DNA of 64,000 nt from Aliiroseovarius subalbicans (lineage in GTDB: Bacteria > Pseudomonadota > Alphaproteobacteria > Rhodobacterales > Rhodobacteraceae). The DNA is taken from NCBI RefSeq assembly GCF_022678625.1, contig NZ_JALBYQ010000001.1, positions 1,201,895 to 1,265,894 on the forward strand, written 5' to 3'. The position numbers were made by a program, and so were the translations under genes. Shown piece after piece: positions 16,105-23,692 of the stretch (position 1 is the first letter of the stretch; each line of letters begins with the position of its first letter). The notes under the pieces are model-generated. The model saw only the letters and a list, made by a program, of their open reading frames with translations. It had not been told where the DNA came from and made no database searches.

Positions 16105-17342
16105 TGCGCAGCAACCTTTGCGGCCACCGGCATGATAAGACACGCCTCGGCCAGACCGCGCATCAACTGCTCGCTGTCCATGGCGATCTGATCAGCAGCG
16201 ACATCGGGAAAGGCCGCGGCGAGAATGGACGCGACTTCGGTCAGATCGGTCGGCTCTTCCAAAAGCCGCCAAATCGCAGCGGAAACGGGGTTTAGTCGGA
16301 AAATGGCCAGACCCGTGCCATCTGCAAGGAAACTATCGTCACCCGCCGGCGTCTCGGTCACGTTCGCGGCCTGAATATACTGCAGTTCCGCTGCGAATTC
16401 GGGTGCGGGTTGATCGGCCTGGCTCAACGGTGCCTGGCGATCATCCTGTGGGAGCTCTGCAAACCTGGCTGCCGGGAGCGATTTCAAGTCGGAATGGTTC
16501 GATAGGTATTCCGCTGCTACCTCGGCATTGTGATAGCTCAACCGGTAGATCGGAAGGTGCCGGGTGATCACCTCGATGGACTTCAAAATCGCGCCCGCGT
16601 GTCGCGTGCGGGCAAAGTTTTGAGTGATCAGGCTTTCCAGCGCATCTTCACGCGCCATGGGGGCAAGGGTCGGTTCGACCGGATCATCCTGTCGGTCGAG
16701 CACCACCAAAGCACCAAGCGGGAGTGTTTCGTCGTGTGGCGCGATTTCCGCGTCAAAAATGTATTTGTATTGCGGGTTCGACGGGCCACGATCCTGTTCC
16801 ACCCAAGCGTGAAAAGCGTCGCTGAAGCCTTTCGGAAGAGGAAGACGAATACGCGGCGCTGCCCCGTTCGCAACGCCAAGACAGCTCTGACTGGTCGCAT
16901 CAACACGGACGGGCAAAAAATCGTCCGTGTAGAGTTGCCGCCCAAGCCGCGCCAGCGCAATGGCAAGCGTGCTTTTGCCTGCACGTCGCGCATTGGGGAA
17001 GACAATCAACCGTCCATCGAAGTTCACAGCCGCGGCATGTAGGCAAAGCAGTTCGGGCTCGGACCGCAGACGCTCCCAGGCCATTTCGGCCACGAGATCA
17101 CAGACCGTGTTGACCGTGTCCCATTTCCGAACGTCGGAAGGGGCGTCTTCAGCCACCAGCGACCACCAACCGTTGTCAGCTGGGCCAATCGTCACAAAAG
17201 GTGGACTGTCGGGGCGTGTCGAGGAAATCTGATGAGGCCACGCGGATAAAACCTCTGATGCCATCAACTCAAAGGGCGCCGCGTTTTCAAGCGCGACGGG
17301 TTTATCCAATCCTTCAAATTTCAGATACCGCGTATTTGCCAC
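16101..17342 (-). CDS. HPr-kinase-like protein fused to a C-terminal PqqD domain
   Basis: A 413-residue fusion. The kinase part shows the HprK-related layout: LHAAAV (about 101-106), a P-loop in the variant form PNARRAGKSTLA (116-127; the first Gly is Asn), and the Asp pair in LYTDDFLPV (140-141). Later blocks QYKYIFDAEI and ITQNFARTRHA are typical of the HprK-related group. Residues about 330-402 form a PqqD-like domain (GLAIFRLNPVSAAIWRLL, then DLTEVASILAAAFP). PqqD domains bind leader peptides of RiPPs, and HprK relatives phosphorylate Ser, including in some lasso-peptide clusters. The neighbours encode two Ser-rich exported proteins. Kinase action on those is inference. Confidence 0.85.
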   Translation of the reverse strand: MANTRYLKFEGLDKPVALENAAPFELMASEVLSAWPHQISSTRPDSPPFVTIGPADNGWWSLVAEDAPSDVRKWDTVNTVCDLVAEMAWERLRSEPELLCLHAAAVNFDGRLIVFPNARRAGKSTLAIALARLGRQLYTDDFLPVRVDATSQSCLGVANGAAPRIRLPLPKGFSDAFHAWVEQDRGPSNPQYKYIFDAEIAPHDETLPLGALVVLDRQDDPVEPTLAPMAREDALESLITQNFARTRHAGAILKSIEVITRHLPIYRLSYHNAEVAAEYLSNHSDLKSLPAARFAELPQDDRQAPLSQADQPAPEFAAELQYIQAANVTETPAGDDSFLADGTGLAIFRLNPVSAAIWRLLEEPTDLTEVASILAAAFPDVAADQIAMDSEQLMRGLAEACLIMPVAAKVAAQ

Positions 17343-17461
17343 GTTTCGATCCTGGGCTGGTGTCTCTCATGCTACACAATTTCCATCGTGCCCAAAAGCA
17401 GTTCGGTCTGCCAGCAAAGGAAATGCAGGCAGACCGGTTTTTGAGAACGCGCTAATTTCGC

Positions 17462-17833
17462 TTAGACTTGGCTACACACTTTAACCCCGTCTTCGCGCAT
17501 TACGACGATACCGCCGGAGGCTTCGCACTCGCTTGACGACACAGTCTCAGCTGCACCGCTTGGGCCGCTGGCCGTGGAAGGAACCGACGTTGCGCTGGGC
17601 GTGGAAGATGCCGACGCAGCACTTGCGGTCGAGGCAGCACTTGCGGTCGAGGCAGCGCTTGCCGCCGAGGCCGCGCTGGCTGCAGACGCAGCGCTGGCGA
17701 CTGAGCTTGCACTGGAGGCATGTGCCGCAGAAAGCGTGGTCAATGTGGGGGCCACATACGCAGCCACTGCAAGACCACCGATGGCTGTGAAAGCCTTCCG
17801 GCGGGAAAGCACTTTGTTATTCTGTTCGGTCAT
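17462..17833 (-). CDS. Tat-type exported Ala/Ser-repeat protein, candidate substrate of the kinase/PqqD protein
   Basis: A 123-residue protein: Tat-type leader LSRRKAFTAIGG (Arg11-Arg12), then AAYVAPTLTTLSAAHA with a signal-peptidase-like AHA-S site, then about 55 residues of Ala/Ser repeats (period three to six), a Pro/Thr-spiked stretch, and a C-terminal tail with Cys103 and Cys120 (SECEASGG ... KVCSQV). The repeats are also repeats at DNA level. YVAPTL fits the YxxPxL pattern by which lasso-type precursors are recognised. It lies 119 bases upstream of the fusion kinase gene, on the same strand. No function is known to me. Confidence 0.75.
   Translation of the reverse strand: MTEQNNKVLSRRKAFTAIGGLAVAAYVAPTLTTLSAAHASSASSVASAASAASAASAASAASTASAASTASAASASSTPSATSVPSTASGPSGAAETVSSSECEASGGIVVMREDGVKVCSQV
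17613..17720 (-). repeat. Six tandem 18-base units encoding the Ala/Ser repeats
   Basis: On the plus strand the units start at 17613, 17631, 17649, 17667, 17685 and 17703. Units one and two differ by one base (gacgcagcacttgcggtc, then gag...); later ones decay. A further worn unit is seen at 17586-17603. Each unit codes six residues of the minus-strand protein, so copy-number change keeps the frame. Confidence 0.85.
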
Positions 17834-18789
17834 TTGCTCTATCCTTCATTCTCGGTTCTGACGCCTTTGGTTTTGCGCCTCGAATCATTTCTAGCGAATG
17901 CGCCCTTTCAAGTGTCTGAACCGGATTGTCAGCGTTTTGTCATGTTCAAAACGGGAATGGCGGGCAGCCCCTATCATGCATCAGTTGTGCCCTTTTGGAT
18001 CCAAGCTGCCACTTCCGTTGCCACTGAGTTATGCCCTGAGGCGAGCAGCACCATTGTGTCACTCAAACAGGTCATTCTGATCAATCGTGTCATTTCACAG
18101 GAAACTGGCCTTCGCTCGAAAATCATTCTGGGCGGGCCAGATTTTTTTTGGGGGGGGTGCAGCGAAAGCAGCCTAGCATTTGCCGCTCCCTTTCTGCGCA
18201 AATCGCGAGCGAACTCTCCTTGCTCTATCAGCTCCTATAACAACGAGGCTGGCGAAAAGTGATCGCCTCACCTTGATGGTCCAATGTGAACGTTCGTGCA
18301 TGGGTGGCCTGGATCCACCAGGGCGATGGTATCCGGGGCCGGAGGGCAGAGGCCTAGGGCACCATGAGGTCGTTTGGTGTTGTAGCCCCCCTGAGGAGCA
18401 GACCTCTGGGCCAAATGAGGCGAACCGCTGGCTTGAGCCCAGTGCGGACCGCAAGTTCAAACGTGTTTCTTTTCTTTGGGCAATTTCCGGTAAATCGCGC
18501 TCACTTTCACCATTTTACGATGTAAGAGACAAAGCAGTCATTGGTTGACCCAAGGGCGTTTGGTCTGCCCAAATCTCGCAGACCAAGAAAACGAGAATGG
18601 CAGGGCTGCCAGCCCCGCCCCAACTCATGAGAACAACCCGAAACAGAAGTTGGAGCGACGGTCAGGATGCCGTATCTTCCCAAAACTTGGATTTGAGAAA
18701 AACGGAAAATTTTTCGAGTGAAAATGAAAAACACATCCCCTTTTCTCCGCCAGGATCGAAGCCTAGCCGACATTTTGTTGGTATGAGGC
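17834..18789. other. Gene-poor stretch with insertion-sequence debris
   Basis: Apart from the promoter region expected for the Ala/Ser-repeat gene, I see no gene here. It holds the transposase remnant at 18268-18385 and a T8G8 homopolymer junction at 18142-18157. Base composition is lower in GC than the flanks. Open frames on both strands lack codon bias and recognisable protein. Confidence 0.55.
18268..18385 (-). pseudogene. 3' remnant of an IS3/IS481-type transposase
   Basis: The minus strand ends with YNTKRPHGALGLCPPAPDT, the hallmark C-terminus of DDE transposases (usually YNTxRPHxALG.xPP), and stops with TGA at 18270-18268. Upstream of the Tyr the sequence no longer looks like a transposase, so only the tail survives. 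Confidence 0.7.
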
Positions 18790-19347
18790 ATGGTCGTAAT
18801 CGGGTCATCCCTTCTGATTTGCCTGCAGGTGACTGGAACACGGGTACTCGCGTCGTTTTCGTGGTTTGCGTCTCTGGGCGCAAGAAAGATACTGGCTGAC
18901 CGAGAGCACCTGCTGGATGCCGGATATGAGGCCTATGTTCGCGACCATACGCTCCTCCTCGAAAACGCATTTACGATTTTCCCAATCGCATTGAACTTGG
19001 CGCTGGCAATCCGGTACGCCTTTTTGCGGCTTGGAGGGCGCGCGCAGAAAAGGACCGGAATCCTGGACGGACGGGCCATGTTAGCATCGGATTTGGCGTT
19101 TTCACCGGGCGTTCTCTGGAAGCTTCTGTTCCTGTTTCTTTTTGTGGTATTCGCATTTCTGTCTTTTCCCACCCCTTTCTGCTTCGGGGAGGTGAACTGT
19201 TCGGCCTACCAGGTCGGGTTATTTACAAAGGACACAGTTTACCTTCTTGAATTTGCAAACGCCTTCTACTTCATCGGGTATTTGGCGTTCTGGCAACCAA
19301 TCTATCACCTGTTTTTCATTAACTCACACACACAAAGGATTTCGTAG
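18790..19347 (+). CDS. Unknown multi-pass membrane protein
   Basis: A 185-residue protein with four hydrophobic segments (about 4-27, 58-80, 106-128, 148-178), the last two rich in Phe. An in-frame stop lies directly before the ATG, and the ribosome site is poor. Cys pair at about 133 and 138 (FCFGEVNC). I recognise no family. Its lower GC, isolation between insertion debris and empty sequence, and Phe-rich helices suggest acquired DNA. It could be a true small membrane protein or a decayed one. Confidence 0.5.
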   Translation: MVVIGSSLLICLQVTGTRVLASFSWFASLGARKILADREHLLDAGYEAYVRDHTLLLENAFTIFPIALNLALAIRYAFLRLGGRAQKRTGILDGRAMLASDLAFSPGVLWKLLFLFLFVVFAFLSFPTPFCFGEVNCSAYQVGLFTKDTVYLLEFANAFYFIGYLAFWQPIYHLFFINSHTQRIS

Positions 19348-20122
19348 CCGGTAGAAACACATTCTTTGTTTGATACAGATAAACCAGTCGCAAACTGGGC
19401 GACAATCGTTGATGCGGCGGGTTCCATAAGTATGCGACCAATGTCCTCAATTGCGACTTCATCATCTTCTGCGACGCTGGCCATGACCAGCCAGGCGGCA
19501 AGTATCTGCCCTATCTTTGGACGGGTCGGATGAATGCGGCGGTGAACTCAATTTTCCGACGTGCAACCAACTAGGGCTACGGAACACCCCGCTCTCACTG
19601 GAGATCAAGCTTGCATTGCTGGACCGTTAAGCTCTCAGAGAGACCGCCAGAGTGCGGACATTCTGAGGACTACCGGCAAGGCTAGCATTGTCCGCTCAGC
19701 AGACCGTGGCGCGAGCCGCAGCGAAGAGCAGCCTTGAGCCTAGAAGGGCAGTATGCTGCGTTTCTGCCAATGCCCGATCTAGTTCTCAAATGCGCTGTTT
19801 CGAAGTCTTGCGCCGCGGCCAGGTACGGCAACCGAGCTGTGCTCTGGGTCATAGTATACTCCATAGCTTGCTCCGATGTATGCTAGGGGGAGGGAACGTT
19901 CGACTTAGACCACCGTGAAGAGATTTTGATGGAAGCGAAAACGGTTTTGCCGATCGAAATTGGTCGCTAAGCGAGGTCTGTCAGATAATGCCTGGCGACC
20001 GCCCCACTCCCTACGAACAGGTCTGCACTAATTTGGTCTCCTGGGGCAATCAGATCCATGTCAATCCAACCCAGCAGATGCCGGGCCCAAAAACCTGGAC
20101 TACAGTTTAAACGCCACCCCAG
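19348..20122. other. 775-base stretch without a clear gene
   Basis: No convincing gene or RNA is visible. On the minus strand a frame of about 65 codons near 19310-19520 reads sensibly (GQILAAWLVMASVAEDDEVA, then RILMEPAASTIVAQFAT) but has no start codon and an upstream stop, so it may be a gene remnant. The rest looks like degenerate intergenic sequence of mixed origin. Confidence 0.5.
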
Positions 20123-20575
20123 TCAGACTGAGCCATCCTCGCCAACGCGATCGGCAAAACTATTGAAGAACTTCGCTGACAACTTCTTGGCAGTGCCTTG
20201 GATCAACCGGCTACCCAATTGTGCGAGTTTTCCACCAATTTCCACCTTCGCGTCATAGCGCAGCAACGTGCCGTCTGGGTGGGGTTCAAGCGCGACGTCG
20301 GCACCGCCTTTGGCAAAGCCAGCGGCGCCTCCACTCCCCTGTCCCACCAGCGAAAATCGATCTGGCGGCGAGTCAGGTTTGAGCGTGACATCGCCCTTGA
20401 ACTTGGCCTTCACCGGCCCGATCTTGAGGACGACCTTGGCTTCAAGTTCCGTATCAGAATGTTTGACCAATTCCTCGCACCCCGGAATGCAATCCCGGAG
20501 GATTTCGGGATCGTTCAGCGCAGCAAAAACAACGTCTTGAGGCGCGTTGATGACAACTTCGTCACTAAGTTCCAT
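20123..20575 (-). CDS. coxG: CoxG-like SRPBCC protein of the molybdenum hydroxylase cluster
   Basis: A 150-residue protein of the CoxG/SRPBCC family: begins MELSDEVVINAPQDVVFAAL, with NDPEILRDCIPGCEELV and later LGSRLIQGTAKKLSAKFF, the classic CoxG end. In carboxydotrophs CoxG helps anchor or mature the molybdenum hydroxylase at the membrane; in this shorter form the membrane tail is missing. It is last of the cluster, 32 bases after the TRAP permease gene. Confidence 0.88.
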   Translation of the reverse strand: MELSDEVVINAPQDVVFAALNDPEILRDCIPGCEELVKHSDTELEAKVVLKIGPVKAKFKGDVTLKPDSPPDRFSLVGQGSGGAAGFAKGGADVALEPHPDGTLLRYDAKVEIGGKLAQLGSRLIQGTAKKLSAKFFNSFADRVGEDGSV

Positions 20576-20607
20576 ATCTGAATCCTAAATGTTTCAGGGG
20601 CCCAAGG

Positions 20608-21936
20608 TCACAAGAACAGCGTCGATGTGATCGGAAAAATCGCGACAATGATCAACACGATCAACATCACACCGACGAACGGCATCGTCGCCGCGAATAT
20701 CTGTTCAACCGACACATTCGGATCGTTCATCGTATTGTGCACCGTGAACACCGATATACCGAACGGCGGGGTCAGCAACCCGATCTCTACAGCCAGCACA
20801 GTGATGATCCCGAAGTGGCTCAGATCGATGCCCATCCCCTGCGCGATCGGTGCCGCAATCGGGACCATGATCAGAAGAATCGAGGAGCTGTCGAGGATCA
20901 TCCCCATCAGCAAGATGATGGCCGCGTAAAAGAACAGAAAGCCATAGGGGCCAAAGCCGGATCCTTGAACAAGACCCTCAATGGCACTGGGCAGGCCCGC
21001 GATGGACAACATCCGCGAATAGAAGCTCGCCGCGATCAACAACAACAGGATCGACACGGAAATGACCCCGGTTTGCTTCATCACGTCCCACAATTTGTGG
21101 CGGTCCAAAGACCGGCGTGAGATCGCGACGATCAAGGCACCGAAGGCACCAATGCCGCCCGCCTCGGTCGGGGTGAAATAGCCGGAGTAGAGCCCGCCTA
21201 GCACCAAAAGCACCAGCGCGAGGATCGGGAATATCTTCGCCGCCATCGTTCGGAACGGCATTTTCTGCGCGCTGACATCCAGCCGCCGGGTTCTGGACGC
21301 ATCTGGATCGGTCAGGACAAAGCTGGGAAACGCCACCGTCAGGCCGATCAGCATGATGACAAAGCCGCCCGCCAACATGATCCCCGGCAAGATGCCCGCG
21401 ATGAACATCCCGCCAATCGAAACCTCGGCCAGAACGCCGTAAATGATCAGCAAAAGGCTGGGTGGAATAAGCATGCCAAGCACCGACGATCCCGCGACCG
21501 TTCCCGCAGAAAACGCCGGACGATACCCGTGACGCGTCATCTCGGGCACAGCGACCCGTGTAAACACGGCAGCAGACGCGATGGACACGCCTGTTACTGC
21601 GGCAAAAATCGTGTTGGCCGCAACGGTCGCGATGCCCAGGCCGCAGATCATACGGCGCAGCAGATCTTCGGCGACTTCAAAGGTATCACGCCCGACGTTG
21701 GACACGCTGACCAAGAGACCCATCAGGACGAACAGTGGAATGGTGGCGAACAGATAGTCGGCGATGCCGCTATATGCCGTCAGTTCCAGCATTTTGAATG
21801 CCAAATCCAAATTGTCTCGGATGATCCATATCCCCACGAAGGCGACGGCAAACAGCGCATAGGCAATCTGCATCCCCAACAAGACAAGTCCGATCAGGAC
21901 AGCGATCAGGATGAAACCAATGGTCAATGTGGTCAT
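20608..21936 (-). CDS. dctM: TRAP transporter large permease (DctM-like)
   Basis: A 442-residue membrane protein with about 12-13 segments and typical DctM blocks (GLLVSVSNVGRDTFEVAEDL, AGSSVLGMLIPPSLLLIIYG, YSGYFTPTEAGGIGAFGALI, LLTPPFGISVFTVHN). The start is ATG 21936, overlapping the small permease gene by four bases; the frame is open 61 codons further only as overlap. Together with DctQ and the binding protein it imports a carboxylate-type substrate using the ion gradient. Confidence 0.93.
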   Translation of the reverse strand: MTTLTIGFILIAVLIGLVLLGMQIAYALFAVAFVGIWIIRDNLDLAFKMLELTAYSGIADYLFATIPLFVLMGLLVSVSNVGRDTFEVAEDLLRRMICGLGIATVAANTIFAAVTGVSIASAAVFTRVAVPEMTRHGYRPAFSAGTVAGSSVLGMLIPPSLLLIIYGVLAEVSIGGMFIAGILPGIMLAGGFVIMLIGLTVAFPSFVLTDPDASRTRRLDVSAQKMPFRTMAAKIFPILALVLLVLGGLYSGYFTPTEAGGIGAFGALIVAISRRSLDRHKLWDVMKQTGVISVSILLLLIAASFYSRMLSIAGLPSAIEGLVQGSGFGPYGFLFFYAAIILLMGMILDSSSILLIMVPIAAPIAQGMGIDLSHFGIITVLAVEIGLLTPPFGISVFTVHNTMNDPNVSVEQIFAATMPFVGVMLIVLIIVAIFPITSTLFL

Positions 21937-22499
21937 GGGGTGCTGCTCTGGAAACTGCGGATTTCTTCGGACACGCGGTAGAGCGCTGACAGCGATGCCA
22001 CCATGCTCCCAAAGACTGTGATGGCGCGGAACGGCGCCGTTGGAATGGTGAACACCCCCTGCACGCCAAAGAATTCCGCCCCTTGCCAGGCGTCCATCAG
22101 TTTTGGCCACGAAGCCCAAAATATCAGTGCAAATATGACCGCACCGGTCAGTGCGAAAAAGCTTTCGAGCAGAGCTATTAAACTCGGCGACGAGCCCTCT
22201 AAGCGCCTCACGAGGAAATCGGCCCGTGTCAGGCGCTTTTGCTGGATCGCTGCGGCGACTTGCAGGAACACGATCGCAACGATTGTGCGCGCCGCGATCT
22301 CGGATACGCCGGTGATTGGCGCATTAAAGAAATTTCGTCCCAGAACATCAGCAACGACAAGCACCATGAGCGCCCCGACGCATAGCGTCCCGATAGACGA
22401 CATGACGGCAGCCACGGTCCCCAACACGGCACCGAAGGGCGCGTCGGCGAATTTTGGGACTGTGGGGTGGTCTCTTGCAGCCGGATTGACTTTGTTCAT
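21933..22499 (-). CDS. dctQ: TRAP transporter small permease (DctQ-like)
   Basis: A 188-residue protein with four predicted membrane segments (about 27-55, 66-86, 104-126, 145-170) and the DctQ-like centre RNFFNAPITGVSEIAARTIV. The start is ATG 22499, shortly after the binding-protein gene (86-base gap that holds no clear terminator). It pairs with the large permease through a four-base overlap. Confidence 0.88.
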   Translation of the reverse strand: MNKVNPAARDHPTVPKFADAPFGAVLGTVAAVMSSIGTLCVGALMVLVVADVLGRNFFNAPITGVSEIAARTIVAIVFLQVAAAIQQKRLTRADFLVRRLEGSSPSLIALLESFFALTGAVIFALIFWASWPKLMDAWQGAEFFGVQGVFTIPTAPFRAITVFGSMVASLSALYRVSEEIRSFQSSTP

Positions 22500-22585
22500 T
22501 TTCGATCACTCATGCTTGGGCGCATTCGGACATGCACCCGTCCAAACGCGCCGGACGGGTGCCTCATTAGAAGGTGTTAATGAAA

Positions 22586-23644
22586 TTAACGACCTTCGTC
22601 CCAATTGCGAAGTGGCGTCGCACCGCGTTCACGCAGGGCGTCGAAATAGGCGGAAAGGACAACCTTGCCTGCTTCGCCCGTCTGCTCAAGCCAGGGCGCC
22701 ACGATATCTGGCAGGCCTTCAACCCACGCGGTTTTCTCGGCGTCCGGCAATTCATGCACGGTCAGCCCAGCAGCCTGCATTTCGACCATGGCGCGTTCTG
22801 CAAGACCCGCGACATAGTCGCCGTGCGCCACAGACGTCGCTTTGGCCGCCTCGCGGAACGCGGCTTGAACCGGCTCTGGCAGGCCGTTGAAGAAATCCTC
22901 GTTCGCTGCAATCCCGCCGAAATACATCGAGCCGATACCAACACGGGTCAGCTCTGGTGCGACCTCATAAACGCGTGTCGGCAAGATGCCGGACGCAAAG
23001 GACAACGTGCCTTCGGTGACACCGGTCTGGATGTTGGTGTAATAGGTGGTCAACGCACCGTCGACCGGCGTCGCGCCGGTTTCCTGCAGCCAATTGGCCG
23101 AGGTGCCGGGCGCATTCAGCTTGCGATTTTGCAGGTCTGCCATCGTCTTGACAGGGAAGGTTGCATAGATGTCGTAGCTGTCGGTGATCAGCGACGACAG
23201 GTGCACCATGCCATTCTCGGACCAGCTGTTGGCAAGCTCGGGCAGGTTCTGGCTCAGGTCGTCGAAAATCTCGATGATCATCTTGTGATCAGACGTCGCG
23301 AACGGCGTGAAGTAGGTCACGTTTTGCAAAGGCATGTTCGCACCTTCCCAAACCGTGCCGACCATGCCGACGTCGACGATGCCATCCATCACGGCTTCGC
23401 GGGTATCCGTGAATTTGTAAAGGGTGCCGGCATAGGCCTCGGCCCAATTCACCTGATACTCATTTCCCGCTTCGGCCAGGATGCGGTTCACCTCTGGCTG
23501 AAATGTGTTCTTCATCGCATAGACCCAGATATTGGCCTCCGGGTGCGATGATCCGATATTGACGGTGACCTGCTCTTGCGCAGATGCCCATCCCGCTACG
23601 GACACGCTCAGCGCTGCAGCGGCAGTGAAAGTGGTAAACTTCAT
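22586..23644 (-). CDS. dctP: TRAP transporter substrate-binding protein (DctP-like)
   Basis: A 352-residue periplasmic protein. The start is ATG 23644 behind GGGAGGAAAGACC; residues 1-23 form a Sec signal ending ASA-Q. Blocks typical of the family: SSHPEANIWVYAMKN, the central DIYATFPVKTMADLQNRKLN with a following ligand-site Gly/Thr segment, and YYTNIQTGVTEGTLSFASG. An aromatic-rich pocket is likely but the ligand is unknown; linkage to a molybdenum hydroxylase suggests the substrate of that enzyme or a precursor. Confidence 0.92.
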   Translation of the reverse strand: MKFTTFTAAAALSVSVAGWASAQEQVTVNIGSSHPEANIWVYAMKNTFQPEVNRILAEAGNEYQVNWAEAYAGTLYKFTDTREAVMDGIVDVGMVGTVWEGANMPLQNVTYFTPFATSDHKMIIEIFDDLSQNLPELANSWSENGMVHLSSLITDSYDIYATFPVKTMADLQNRKLNAPGTSANWLQETGATPVDGALTTYYTNIQTGVTEGTLSFASGILPTRVYEVAPELTRVGIGSMYFGGIAANEDFFNGLPEPVQAAFREAAKATSVAHGDYVAGLAERAMVEMQAAGLTVHELPDAEKTAWVEGLPDIVAPWLEQTGEAGKVVLSAYFDALRERGATPLRNWDEGR

Positions 23645-23692
23645 GGTCTTTCCTCCCTTGGTGAAAATGCCTCCTCGCATTTTCGGTTTGAT

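Noticed and set aside
17613-17720. CRISPR array
   Set aside because: The 18-base units are contiguous, without spacers, and lie in a coding frame.
19310-19520. Minus-strand gene of about 65 codons
   Set aside because: Sensible-looking residues but no start codon and an upstream stop; kept only as a note in the gap entry.
22574-23551. Long plus-strand frame over dctP
   Set aside because: Antisense of a clear binding-protein gene; the translation is His/Arg/Gln-rich with no domain.
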